In this document: piece by piece, positions 1 to 7,749 of the stretch | Layout of the letters: each line of letters opens with the position of its first letter | Position numbering within the stretch: the first letter of the stretch is position 1 | Assembly (NCBI GenBank): GCA_022826345.1 | Contig: JAJDVB010000062.1 | Coordinates: forward strand, 1 to 19,671 | DNA length: 19,671 bases | Direction: 5' to 3' | Source: Alphaproteobacteria bacterium | Lineage (GTDB): Bacteria; Pseudomonadota; Alphaproteobacteria; UBA828 | Notes under the pieces: model-generated | Database searches by the model: none | What the model saw: only the letters and a program-made list of their open reading frames with translations | Told to the model about the DNA's origin: nothing | Translations under genes and position numbers: made by a program

Positions 1-191
1 CGGCTGGTGCGCCTCAACATCATGCACCGCCGATGCATCCTCAACATCAAGGACCCGCCCAAAACCCCGCCAAACGATGACAGGCAAATCGAACTCCAAC
101 TTACCTCTGCCTAAACCGGACAGCAGTGGATCAAGTCCGGGCATGACGGTGGGAGGTCAAACTTACTCATGCGTTCTTCCGGGGCACGACG
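1..191. other. Intergenic region downstream of sdhB with a small inverted repeat
   Basis: No gene is supported here. CCGGAC at 116-121 and GTCCGG at 135-140 form a 6-bp inverted repeat with a 13-nt loop. The minus-strand reading TCATGCCCGGACTTGATCC resembles a palindromic intergenic sequence that I recall as common in alphaproteobacterial genomes. There is no T-tract, so it is not a classic intrinsic terminator, although it lies just after the sdhB stop codon. The rest shows nothing recognisable. Confidence 0.35.
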
Positions 192-968
192 CTAGCGGCG
201 GGCGACCATCATCTTCTTGATCTCGGCGATCGCCTTGGCCGGGTTCAGGTGCTTCGGGCAGGTGCGGGTGCAGTTCATGATGGTGTGGCAACGGTAGAGC
301 CGAAACGGGTCCTCCAGCTCGTCGAGCCGCTCACCCGTGGCCTCGTCGCGGCTGTCGGCGAGCCAGCGGTAGGCCTGCAGCAGGGTCGCAGGGCCCAGGT
401 AGCGGTCGCTGTTCCACCAGTAGCTCGGGCAGCTGGTCGAGCAGCAGGCGCACAGGATGCACTCGTAGAGACCGTCGAGCTTCTCGCGGTCCTCCGGCCC
501 CTGCAGCCGCTCGGTCGACGACGGAGGCGCGGTATCCGTCTTCATCCAGGGCTCGATGGAGGCGTACTGCGCGTAGAAGTCCGCCATGTCGGGCACCAGG
601 TCCTTCACCACCGGCATGTGCGGCAGAGGGTAGATGCGCACCTCGCCCTTCACCTCGTCGATGGGCTTGATGCAGGCCAGCGTGTTGGTACCGTCCACGT
701 TCATGGCGCAGGAGCCGCAGATCCCCTCGCGGCAGCTGCGGCGGAAGGTGAGCGTCGCGTCCACCTCGTTCTTGATCTTGATCAGGGCGTCCAGGACCAT
801 CGGCCCGCACTGGTCGAGATCGAGGTCGTAGGTGTCCGTGCGCGGGTTCTCGCCGCTGTCCGGATCGTAGCGGTAGATCTTGAAGCGCCGGGTCCGGCCC
901 GCCCCGGCGACGGGGAAGTGCTTGCCCTTACCGATCTTCGAGTTCTGCGGGAGCGTGAGTTGCGCCAT
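192..968 (-). CDS. sdhB: Succinate dehydrogenase iron-sulfur subunit
   Basis: This 258-residue subunit carries electrons from the SdhA flavin to ubiquinone through three Fe-S clusters in respiratory complex II, on the cytoplasmic face of the membrane. The N-terminal ferredoxin domain has the [2Fe-2S] ligands C79, C84, C87 and C99 (CREGICGSC motif). The C-terminal domain has C170, C173, C176 and C237 for the [4Fe-4S] cluster and C180, C227 and C233 for the [3Fe-4S] cluster, with the same spacing as in E. coli SdhB. P181, W184 and W185 match the quinone-site region. The ATG start at 968 gives the normal family length; a longer reading upstream would run into sdhA. It is the last gene of the operon, 23 nt after sdhA. 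Confidence 0.97.
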   Translation of the reverse strand: MAQLTLPQNSKIGKGKHFPVAGAGRTRRFKIYRYDPDSGENPRTDTYDLDLDQCGPMVLDALIKIKNEVDATLTFRRSCREGICGSCAMNVDGTNTLACIKPIDEVKGEVRIYPLPHMPVVKDLVPDMADFYAQYASIEPWMKTDTAPPSSTERLQGPEDREKLDGLYECILCACCSTSCPSYWWNSDRYLGPATLLQAYRWLADSRDEATGERLDELEDPFRLYRCHTIMNCTRTCPKHLNPAKAIAEIKKMMVARR

Positions 969-991
969 GGGTGACCGACCTTGCCGGAGCC

Positions 992-2785
992 CTAGTAGAC
1001 CCGTGCCTTGAGAGGAATGGTCTCGACCTCGTTGCTGAGCGTATGCAGGTGCACGGGCCGGTAGTCGATCCGCGTCGCGCCGTCGTCGCCCAGCCAGGCG
1101 ACCGTGTGCTTGAGCCACTTCTCGTCGTCGCGGTCCGGGAAATCCTCGCGCGCATGACCGCCGCGGCTCTCCTCCCGATTGAGCGCCGAGTGCAGGGTGA
1201 CGCTCGCCTGGCGCATCAGGTTGTCGAGCTCGATGGTTTCGGCGAGGTCAGAGTTCCAGATGAGCGAGCGGTCGGCGACGCCGATGTCGTTGCGGAAGCC
1301 GTCCCAGACGCCGTCCAGCTTGCGCGCACCCTCCTCCATGATCTCCTGGGTGCGGAAGACGCCGGCGTGCTCCTGCATGGTGCGCTGCATGTCGAGCCGG
1401 ATCGCCGCCGTGGGCGTCCCACCCTTGGCGTGGCGCAGCCGGTCGAACCAGTCGAGGCTCTTGTCGAGCACGCCGTTCTGCATCGGCTTGTGCGGCGCGC
1501 CGGCCTCCACGATCTCGGCACAGCGCTGCGCCGCCGCCCGGCCGAACACGACGAGGTCGAGCAGCGAGTTCGACCCCAGCCGGTTGGCGCCGTGGACGGA
1601 GACACAGGCTGCCTCCCCCACCGACATCAGGCCGGGGATCACGGAATCGGGGTCGCCGTCCCGCACCGTCACGGTCTCGCCGGTGTAGATGCAGGGAATG
1701 CCGCCCATGTTGTAGTGGACGGTGGGGATTACCGGGACCGGCTCCTCCAACGGCTCGACGCCGGCGAAGATGCGGGCCGTCTCGGTGATGCCGGGGAGGC
1801 GTTCGTTCAAGACCTCAGCACCGAGATGGTCCATCTTCAGGTGCATGTGGTCCTTCTCGGGCCCGCAGCCGCGCCCCTCACGGATCTCCATGGTGATCGC
1901 GCGGCTCACCACGTCGCGCGAGGCAAGGTCCTTGGCGTTGGGCGCATAGCGCTCCATGAAGCGCTCGCCCTCGGAGTTGATCAGGTAGCCGCCCTCGCCG
2001 CGGGCACCCTCGCTCATCAGGCAGCCCGAGCCGTAGATGCCCGTGGGGTGGAACTGCACGAACTCCATGTCCTGCAGCGGGAGCCCAGCGCGCAGCACCA
2101 TGGCGTTGCCGTCGCCCGTGCAGGTATGGGCCGAGGTGGCGGAGAAGTAGGCGCGGCCGTAGCCGCCGGTCGCCAGGATTACCATGTGCGCGCGGAAGAG
2201 GTGCAGCGTGCCGTCGTCCAGGTTCCAGGCGAGCACGCCTTGGCAGGCGCCCTCCTCGTCCATCACCAGATCGAGGGCGAAATACTCGATGAAGAACGCC
2301 GCATTGTGGCGCAACGACTGCTGGTAGAGCGTATGCAGGATAGCGTGGCCGGTGCGGTCGGCGGCGGCGCAGGTGCGGTGCGCCTGCTTCTCGCCGTAAT
2401 TGAGCGACATGCCGCCGAAGGCGCGCTGGTAGATCTTGCCGTCCGGGGTGCGGGAGAAGGGCACGCCGTAGTGCTCCAGTTCGATGACCGCGCGGGGGCC
2501 TTCCTTGCACAGGTATTCGATCGCGTCCTGATCGCCCAGCCAGTCCGACCCCTTGACGGTGTCGTACATGTGCCAGCGCCAGTCGTCCTCCTCCATGTTG
2601 CCAAGCGCCGCCGAGATGCCGCCCTGGGCCGCCACCGTGTGGCTGCGGGTGGGGAAGAGCTTGCTGATGCAGGCGGTCTGCAGGCCGGCCTCGGCGAGGC
2701 CGAGCGTCGCGCGCAGGCCGGCGCCGCCGGCGCCTACCACCACAACGTCGTCGTGGTGCTCGGCGATCGGGTAGGCGGCGGTCAT
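992..2785 (-). CDS. sdhA: Succinate dehydrogenase flavoprotein subunit
   Basis: This 597-residue subunit oxidises succinate to fumarate in the TCA cycle and passes electrons to SdhB. The N-terminal FAD-binding glycine motif VVGAGGAG lies near residues 16-23. H49, in the SHTVAAQGG context, is the expected covalent FAD attachment residue. The substrate-site segment HPTGIYGSG starts near residue 246, and R290 in [10 protein letters not shown] aligns with the catalytic arginine of the family. Length is normal and nothing is broken. The ATG at 2785 lies 4 nt after the sdhD stop codon, so translation is probably coupled. Confidence 0.98.
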   Translation of the reverse strand: MTAAYPIAEHHDDVVVVGAGGAGLRATLGLAEAGLQTACISKLFPTRSHTVAAQGGISAALGNMEEDDWRWHMYDTVKGSDWLGDQDAIEYLCKEGPRAVIELEHYGVPFSRTPDGKIYQRAFGGMSLNYGEKQAHRTCAAADRTGHAILHTLYQQSLRHNAAFFIEYFALDLVMDEEGACQGVLAWNLDDGTLHLFRAHMVILATGGYGRAYFSATSAHTCTGDGNAMVLRAGLPLQDMEFVQFHPTGIYGSGCLMSEGARGEGGYLINSEGERFMERYAPNAKDLASRDVVSRAITMEIREGRGCGPEKDHMHLKMDHLGAEVLNERLPGITETARIFAGVEPLEEPVPVIPTVHYNMGGIPCIYTGETVTVRDGDPDSVIPGLMSVGEAACVSVHGANRLGSNSLLDLVVFGRAAAQRCAEIVEAGAPHKPMQNGVLDKSLDWFDRLRHAKGGTPTAAIRLDMQRTMQEHAGVFRTQEIMEEGARKLDGVWDGFRNDIGVADRSLIWNSDLAETIELDNLMRQASVTLHSALNREESRGGHAREDFPDRDDEKWLKHTVAWLGDDGATRIDYRPVHLHTLSNEVETIPLKARVY

Positions 2786-2789
2786 GCTC

Positions 2790-3173
2790 TCACCCCTGCA
2801 CCGCGATCAGGATCACGGAGTAGAGCGAGGCGAGGCAGAGAACGAGGCAGAGCAGCGTGTTCAGGATCAGCAGCACCCACTTGCACTTGCCGTGCACGTA
2901 ATCCTCGATCACCACCTGAAGGCCGAGCTTCAGGTGATAGAAGGTGGCGCCCAGGAAGAGCAGCATCAGCACCGCCGCCACCGGGCCGGAGAGCCAGTCG
3001 ACGAAGGCGTCGCGGTCCGCGCCCGCCGCGATGAGCGACCAGAGCGAGCCCACGAACCAGAGCGAGAGCGGCACCAGCAGGATCGCGGTGAGCCGCTGCC
3101 ACCACCAGTGGTTCACCCCTTCCTTGGCGGAGCCCAGGTGGCGCACCTTGGCGAGCGGGGTCTGCAGTGCCAT
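2790..3173 (-). CDS. sdhD: Succinate dehydrogenase membrane anchor subunit
   Basis: This 127-residue hydrophobic protein anchors the SdhAB dimer to the inner membrane, and with SdhC it binds heme b and ubiquinone. Three membrane segments are visible, at about residues 28-50, 63-86 and 98-124. H80, in [14 protein letters not shown], is the likely axial heme ligand. D91-Y92 matches the conserved DY pair near the quinone site. The N-terminal [12 protein letters not shown] segment is typical of alphaproteobacterial SdhD. It starts 10 nt after the sdhC stop and ends 4 nt before sdhA. Sequence identity in this subunit is low across the family, so operon position contributes strongly to the call. 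Confidence 0.93.
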   Translation of the reverse strand: MALQTPLAKVRHLGSAKEGVNHWWWQRLTAILLVPLSLWFVGSLWSLIAAGADRDAFVDWLSGPVAAVLMLLFLGATFYHLKLGLQVVIEDYVHGKCKWVLLILNTLLCLVLCLASLYSVILIAVQG

Positions 3174-3183
3174 GGCGCCCCCC

Positions 3184-3600
3184 TCAACCGGCCAGGTTGC
3201 AGGCGAGGCCGAGGCCCCAGGAGAGCCCGGTCAGCACGAACGACGCCACCACGACGGCGATCCCTGAGCCGTAGGTCTCGCGGAGCGAGAGGCACATCCC
3301 GGCATCCCAGAACAGGTGCCGGACGCCGTTGCAGAGGTGATAGAAGAGGCACCAGGACCAGGCCGCCAGCAGCGCGTAGCCGAGCCAAGACGTGAGGAAC
3401 CACGCGGTCCAGTCGTAGTAGCGCTCGCCTGCAGCGGCGGTCAGCAGCCAGGCGCAGAGCATCGCCGCCCCGGATGCCAGAATCACGCCGGTCATCCGGT
3501 GCAGGATCGAGAGCACCGAGGTGAGCTGCGGCCGATAGACGGTGAGGTGAGGCGAGATCGGTCGCGCGCGGGTTCCGCCACCGCTTGATTGATCTGCCAC
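3184..3600 (-). CDS. sdhC: Succinate dehydrogenase cytochrome b556 subunit
   Basis: This 138-residue anchor subunit of complex II has three membrane segments, at about residues 36-56, 68-90 and 112-134. The N-terminal block RPISPHLTVYRPQLTSVLS is a family signature. S31 and R35 keep the spacing of the quinone-binding Ser/Arg pair, and H88 in YHLCNGVRHLFWD is the expected heme b ligand. I chose the GTG at 3600 because it gives the usual family N-terminus and is preceded by GGGGG (3608-3612) at a 7-nt spacing. An in-frame GTG at 3645 would add 15 residues and cannot be excluded. It is the first gene of the sdhCDAB operon; the operon promoter could lie within the 98 bp before it, but I could not assign one. 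Confidence 0.92.
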   Translation of the reverse strand: MADQSSGGGTRARPISPHLTVYRPQLTSVLSILHRMTGVILASGAAMLCAWLLTAAAGERYYDWTAWFLTSWLGYALLAAWSWCLFYHLCNGVRHLFWDAGMCLSLRETYGSGIAVVVASFVLTGLSWGLGLACNLAG

Positions 3601-3698
3601 GTATTCGCCCCCGAAATCCGGCCCCGAGGCGGGCCGTACCGCCACCCGAGACTTAGCCCCAGAGGCGGAACGGAGTCAACGCGGGCACGGCCTCGCCC

Positions 3699-4097
3699 CT
3701 ACCGATCGAAGTGATAGACGATCTGGTCGAAGCGGTCGCGCGGGAAGGCGAACACGAAGACCAGCGGGTCCGCGCCGGTGCAGCGCAGCGCATGCTTGGC
3801 GTCGGGCGGGATGTAGACCGCGCAGCCGGGCCCCACCGCGTGCGTGCTGCCCTCGATTTCCATCTCGCCCCGGCCGCTCATGATGTAATAGATCTCCGCA
3901 GGCTCGTGGCGGTGGCGCATGAGCTCCGCGCCCGGCGCGACCTCGGCGATGCCGGTGGCGAGGTCTTCGGTCTCGGTCCGCTCGCCGGTAATCAGCAGCT
4001 TCCAGCGGATTCCGGTGCCTGTGGCGAGGTTGGCCTCCTCCCCGCCTTCCCATTCGAGATCGGCCTGGTCGACTACGGCGGGTCTCGGTGCGGTCAT
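3699..4097 (-). CDS. Small cupin-domain protein
   Basis: This 132-residue protein forms a single cupin barrel. Cupin motif 1 is clear, with H62, H64 and E68 in the pattern HxHxxxE, followed by the glycine turn MSGRGEM. Motif 2 carries H102 in IPPDAKHALRC. Together these make the usual 3-His/1-Glu metal site. Family members include small-molecule dioxygenases, isomerases and ligand-binding proteins, and the substrate cannot be read from sequence. AAGGGGGG at 4103-4110 supports the ATG at 4097. It starts 43 nt after the stop of the upstream hydroxyacid dehydrogenase on the same strand, so a shared transcript and a role in keto- or hydroxyacid metabolism are possible, but that is inference. Confidence 0.85.
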   Translation of the reverse strand: MTAPRPAVVDQADLEWEGGEEANLATGTGIRWKLLITGERTETEDLATGIAEVAPGAELMRHRHEPAEIYYIMSGRGEMEIEGSTHAVGPGCAVYIPPDAKHALRCTGADPLVFVFAFPRDRFDQIVYHFDR

Positions 4098-4140
4098 CGG
4101 CGCCCCCCTTGCCGGTGCACGTTACGAGCGCCCTGGCTCG

Positions 4141-5097
4141 TCATTCGATCCGGTTGCACGCGTTCACCGGCGTATCGCCGGCGAGCACGCGCACCACCTC
4201 CTCCGCGCCCCGCTGCCTGAGTTCGGCAAGCGAAGCATCGGAAGAGAACGCCACGTGCGGCGTCGCGATCACGTCGGCGCGGGCGACGAGGGCGGCCGGC
4301 GGGCTCGGCTCGCCCTCCACCACGTCGAGGCCGGCACCTGCGAGGCGGCCAGCCTCCAGCGCCTCGATCAGCGCATCGTTGTCGACCACCGGTCCGCGAC
4401 TCACGTTGATCAGGAAGGCGCCCGGCTTGACCCCGGCGAGGAACACCGCGTCCACCAGGTGGTGGGTCGCGTCGGTGAGGGGCAGGTGGACGACGACGAT
4501 GTCGGAGTCCAAGGCGAGCCGGTCGAGCCCGACCATGCGTACCGGCACGGAGTCCGGCGGTGCGGCGATATCGTGGCCCAGCACGGTCATGCCGAGCGCG
4601 TCCAGCTTGCGGGCGGTGCAGCGCCCGATCCGCCCCATCCCGAGGATGCCGGCGGTCAGCGTCGCACCGCGGCGAAGGCGCGCGCCGGAGGGGTCCCACA
4701 CGCCCGTCTTCACGGCACGGTCGAAGTGAACGATGCCGCGGAACCAGGCGTAGGCCATGGCCACCGCGTGGTCCGAGACCTCCTCGACGCAATAATCCGG
4801 CACATTGGCGACCCAGGTGCCGCGCGCGGTCGCCGCATCCACCGCGATGTTGTCGAGCCCGACGCCCAGCCGCTGGACGATCCTGAGTGCCGAGGGGCGC
4901 TCGATTGCGGCAGCGGAGATCTGGGCCCAGCAAGTGAGAATTGCGGCGGGGTCGTGCTCGTCCACCATGGCCTCGACCGCCTCCGCCGGGCTCGGCTCGG
5001 AAGGGCCGGTTACCAGCATGTGGCCGGCGCCTTCGATCACCGCGCGCTCGATACTCACATCGGGCCAGGCGAAGTCTGTCTGAAGCACGGTCGCCAT
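4141..5097 (-). CDS. D-isomer-specific 2-hydroxyacid dehydrogenase, CtBP-like
   Basis: This 318-residue NAD(P)-dependent enzyme is predicted to interconvert a 2-keto acid and its D-2-hydroxy acid in the cytoplasm. The Rossmann motif GMGRIG spans G153-G158. The catalytic triad is R234, E263 and H281, with the 29- and 18-residue spacings seen in glycerate dehydrogenase. The segment NVPDYCVEEVSDHAVAM resembles the CtBP-like branch of the family. The exact substrate is unknown. A longer reading starts 16 codons upstream, but the ATG at 5097 has a strong Shine-Dalgarno (GAGGGAGA, 5105-5112) 7 nt away and begins where homologues begin. A cupin gene follows on the same strand. A second member of the family lies about 750 bp away on the other strand. 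Confidence 0.92.
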   Translation of the reverse strand: MATVLQTDFAWPDVSIERAVIEGAGHMLVTGPSEPSPAEAVEAMVDEHDPAAILTCWAQISAAAIERPSALRIVQRLGVGLDNIAVDAATARGTWVANVPDYCVEEVSDHAVAMAYAWFRGIVHFDRAVKTGVWDPSGARLRRGATLTAGILGMGRIGRCTARKLDALGMTVLGHDIAAPPDSVPVRMVGLDRLALDSDIVVVHLPLTDATHHLVDAVFLAGVKPGAFLINVSRGPVVDNDALIEALEAGRLAGAGLDVVEGEPSPPAALVARADVIATPHVAFSSDASLAELRQRGAEEVVRVLAGDTPVNACNRIE

Positions 5098-5172
5098 GAA
5101 TCGTTCTCCCTCATGCCGTGGGCGGGCTGCCCCCGATTCGCCCATCGTAACAGTTGGCGCGCGACGTGCGGG

Positions 5173-5775
5173 TTACTGCGCGGGCGGCCTGACACCCCAG
5201 AGGGCGTTTTCGGGCAGCCAGCCTTCCTCGCCGGCGAGCCCGATGCGGCACCAGCCGTCCTCGCAGCCGAGCAGATCGGCGATGACCCCGGCTTCCGCCC
5301 GCAGGACCGCCGGCGAGCCGGTCAACGGACGCTCCCGGATGGTCTGCACCCCGTTCATGACGACGACGGTGCGGTGGGTCGAGAGCAGCGACTTGTGCAT
5401 CCAGCCCTTCGTCCCCTCATGGTCGAGCACCCAGCGCCACTGATCGAAGTGTGCGACCACCAGCAGCGGCAGGCCGCGCCGCTGGTAGACCCACTCGATG
5501 GGATAGCGCCGGCCAGGGCCGACACGAAGGTTGGCGACCTCCGCCTTCAGCGAGACGAAGCGCGGCCCATCCTGGGCGCGGACTTGCGGCCCAAGAGCCG
5601 CGGCGACGGCGGTGACCATAGCCGCAAGCACCGCCGCCAGCGCGAGCGCGCGGCCGGCTTCAAACAGGCGCGCAGGCGCGCGAAGGGTATGCTGCGGCGC
5701 ACATTGCCCGCGGCGGCGGCTTCGATCAGCACTCATGGCGGGCACCGAGTCCCGCCCTGCGGTTTGAGTCGCCAT
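5173..5775 (-). CDS. Exported bacterial SH3-domain protein
   Basis: This protein of up to 200 residues has an N-terminal basic stretch, then a hydrophobic segment at about 43-62 ending in VRA-QDG at 65-70. That fits a signal peptide with cleavage near A67. The mature part contains two SH3-like repeats: about 72-136 (VANLRVGPGRRYPIEWVY is a characteristic SH3b start) and about 137-195 (RERPLTGSPAVL through EEGWLPENALWG). C171 and C176 could form a disulfide. Such proteins are periplasmic and often bind the cell wall or act as adaptors; the partner is unknown. The start is uncertain: ATG at 5775 has no good Shine-Dalgarno, and ATG at 5736 would shorten the N-terminus by 13 residues without affecting the signal peptide. 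The gene diverges from the reductase at 5844. Confidence 0.85.
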   Translation of the reverse strand: MATQTAGRDSVPAMSADRSRRRGQCAPQHTLRAPARLFEAGRALALAAVLAAMVTAVAAALGPQVRAQDGPRFVSLKAEVANLRVGPGRRYPIEWVYQRRGLPLLVVAHFDQWRWVLDHEGTKGWMHKSLLSTHRTVVVMNGVQTIRERPLTGSPAVLRAEAGVIADLLGCEDGWCRIGLAGEEGWLPENALWGVRPPAQ

Positions 5776-5843
5776 GGGGCGTTTGCTAAACAGGCTGCCG
5801 ATTGCGCTCGGATCGCGCCCGCCGAGCCGCGCGCGGAGGGTCG

Positions 5844-6833
5844 ATGAGACCTGGCAGAAAGCTCAAAGTGATCGTGACGCGGCGTCTCCCCCGGGAGATC
5901 GAGGCGCGCATGATGGAGCTTTTCGACACCCGACTCAACGAGGACGATCGGCCGCTCGACCGCGAGGCCATGTCGAAGGCCGTGGCAGAGGCCGACGTGC
6001 TCGTGCCGACGGTGACGGACACCATCGACGGCGACCTGATCGGCCAGTCCGGCCCGGACCTGAAGCTGATCGCGAGCTTCGGCACCGGCGTCGATCACAT
6101 CGACCTCGCCGCGGCAGGGGAGCGCGGCATCCTCGTGACCAACACGCCCGGCGTGCTGACCGAGGACACGGCGGACATGACCATGGCGCTGATCCTCGCG
6201 GTGCCACGCCGGCTCTCCGAGGGCGAGCGCCTGCTGCGCGGTGGCGACTGGCAGGGCTGGGCGCCGACCACCATGCTGGGCCACCGAATCTGGGGCAAGC
6301 GGCTCGGCATCATCGGCATGGGGCGGATCGGCCAGGCGGTCGCCCGCCGGGCGCGCGGCTTCGGGCTCGCGATCCACTATCACAACCGGAACCGCCTCGA
6401 CGAGGAGACCGAAGCCGAACTCGACGCCACCTGGTGGCAGAGCCTGGACCAGATGCTGGCGCATATGGATTTCGTCTCCATTCACTGCCCGAGCACGCCG
6501 GCGACCTATCATCTGCTTTCGGCCCGTCGGCTCGGTCTGCTGCGACCGCAAGCCTATGTCATTAACACATCGCGCGGCCATGCCATCGACGAGGCTGCTC
6601 TGGTGCGTCTGCTGGAGGCCGGCAAGATCGCGGGCGCCGGGCTCGACGTGTACGAGAACGAGCCGGTGGTCTCGCCGAAGCTGCTCACCCTCGACAATGT
6701 GGTGGCGCTGCCGCACATCGGCTCGGCCACGATCGAAGGGCGCCGCGACATGGGCGAGAAGGTATTGATCAACATCCAGACCTTTGCCGACGGGCACAAC
6801 CCGCCCGATCGGGTCATCGATCCCGGAGACTGA
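5844..6833 (+). CDS. D-2-hydroxyacid dehydrogenase, glyoxylate/hydroxypyruvate reductase type
   Basis: This 329-residue cytoplasmic enzyme is predicted to reduce glyoxylate or hydroxypyruvate to glycolate or glycerate. The nucleotide-binding motif GMGRIG spans G158-G163. Catalytic R244 (NTSRGHAIDE), E273 (ENEP) and H291 (LPHIGSA) keep the family spacing. The NTPGVLTEDTADMTMALIL segment is typical of the glyoxylate reductase branch. I chose the ATG at 5844, which has GGAGGG at 5835-5840 close before it. A TTG 14 codons upstream gives an atypical Arg-rich leader and is less likely. The SDR gene follows after 28 nt on the same strand, which suggests one transcript. Confidence 0.93.
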   Translation: MRPGRKLKVIVTRRLPREIEARMMELFDTRLNEDDRPLDREAMSKAVAEADVLVPTVTDTIDGDLIGQSGPDLKLIASFGTGVDHIDLAAAGERGILVTNTPGVLTEDTADMTMALILAVPRRLSEGERLLRGGDWQGWAPTTMLGHRIWGKRLGIIGMGRIGQAVARRARGFGLAIHYHNRNRLDEETEAELDATWWQSLDQMLAHMDFVSIHCPSTPATYHLLSARRLGLLRPQAYVINTSRGHAIDEAALVRLLEAGKIAGAGLDVYENEPVVSPKLLTLDNVVALPHIGSATIEGRRDMGEKVLINIQTFADGHNPPDRVIDPGD

Positions 6834-6861
6834 CTGGAGTCTTCGGGAGGAAGAGGAAGCG

Positions 6862-7614
6862 ATGCTATTCGATGGACGCGTGGCGATCGTGACTGGCGGC
6901 GGCTCGGGAATCGGGCAGGCGACGGTGGTGGCACTCGCCGCCGAGGGAGCTGCGGTGCTGGTCTCCGACATCGACGAGGCCGGCGGCGAGGCGGTGGCCG
7001 CGGAGGTGCGCGATGCAGGCGGCAAAGCCGTGTTCATGCGCGTGGACGTGGCCGAGGCGGGCCAAGTCGAGGCCCTCATCGACCGGGCGCTCAGCGAGTT
7101 CGGCCGGCTTGACCTCGCCTACAACAACGCCGGCATCGAAGGCCCGCAAGCCCTGCTGGCCGAGCAGGACATGGCCGCCGTTCAGCACGTCTTCGCGGTC
7201 ATGATCGAGGGCGTCTATCTCTGCATGCAGGCGGAGATTCCGGCGATGCTGGAGTCGGGCGGCGGCTCCATCGTCAACGCAGGCTCCATGTGGGGCTTGG
7301 CGGCCTACCCGCTCTGGTCGCCCTACATGACCGCGAAGCACGCGGTCTCCGGCATGACCAGGGCGGCGGCACTCGATTATGCCAAGGACGGCATTCGGGT
7401 GAACGCGGTGGCGCCGGGGCCGATTCTGACCCCCCTCCTCCTGCGCGGCTGGAACAACGACCCCACCAATGCCTCGGGCCGTGTGCCGATGGGCCGGATC
7501 GGCCAGCCCGAGGAGGTCGCCGACGCGGTGGTCTGGCTGCTCTCGGACAAGGCGAGCTTCGTCACCGGCCACGTGCTGCCGGTGGACGGCGGCATGCTGG
7601 CGGAAAAAGGTTAG
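6862..7614 (+). CDS. Short-chain dehydrogenase/reductase (SDR), classical type
   Basis: This 250-residue protein has a complete classical SDR core. The cofactor motif TGGGSGIG is at 11-18, D36 after the second strand points to NAD(H) rather than NADP(H), and NNAG is at 88-91. The catalytic residues are S142, Y155 and K159 (YMTAK). The C-terminus ends in the usual VTGHVLPVDGG block. It probably oxidises or reduces an alcohol or ketone; the substrate cannot be assigned. The start at 6862 follows a purine-rich GGAGGAAGAGGAAG stretch that acts as ribosome binding site. It lies 28 nt after the hydroxyacid reductase and is probably co-transcribed. The stop codon is followed after one base by the hairpin-rich repeat at 7616. 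Confidence 0.92.
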   Translation: MLFDGRVAIVTGGGSGIGQATVVALAAEGAAVLVSDIDEAGGEAVAAEVRDAGGKAVFMRVDVAEAGQVEALIDRALSEFGRLDLAYNNAGIEGPQALLAEQDMAAVQHVFAVMIEGVYLCMQAEIPAMLESGGGSIVNAGSMWGLAAYPLWSPYMTAKHAVSGMTRAAALDYAKDGIRVNAVAPGPILTPLLLRGWNNDPTNASGRVPMGRIGQPEEVADAVVWLLSDKASFVTGHVLPVDGGMLAEKG

Positions 7615-7615
7615 T

Positions 7616-7709
7616 CTTCATCGCTCACGGCAGCCGGCCCAAGGCCGGCGCCTCCGCGAGGGCGCCGCTGACGCGGCGGGCCGCTGTCGCGGCCTATCGC
7701 GAGCCCGTC
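7616..7709 (-). repeat. 94-bp multi-hairpin intergenic repeat, copy 1
   Basis: The reverse complement matches 13729-13822 at 84 of 94 positions without gaps. It folds into successive hairpins: 7633-7649 (7-bp stem GCCGGCC/GGCCGGC, loop CAA), 7663-7678 (CGCCGC/GCGGCG, loop TGAC) and 7679-7694 (GGCCGC/GCGGCC, loop TGTC), with a further imperfect stem between the first two. All differences from copy 2 lie outside these stems. It sits between two converging genes, right after the SDR stop and before the trkH stop. A REP/BIME-like mobile palindrome or a bidirectional transcription-end element are the likely roles; neither is shown. Confidence 0.85.
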
Positions 7710-7749
7710 GAGAACGGCCTCGCTCCAAGCACATGGGGCGCAGGTCGTG

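Noticed and set aside
2262..2278. ATCACCAGA and TCGAGGGC, pieces of the CRISPR repeat, inside sdhA
   Set aside because: They lie in conserved coding sequence and are in the wrong arrangement for an anti-repeat; coincidence.
971..3034. 687-codon open frame on the plus strand opposite sdhA
   Set aside because: High-GC antisense shadow of the clear sdh genes; no domain pattern.
3919..5847. 642-codon open frame on the plus strand opposite the cupin, dehydrogenase and SH3 genes
   Set aside because: It spans three recognisable minus-strand genes and has no family features of its own.
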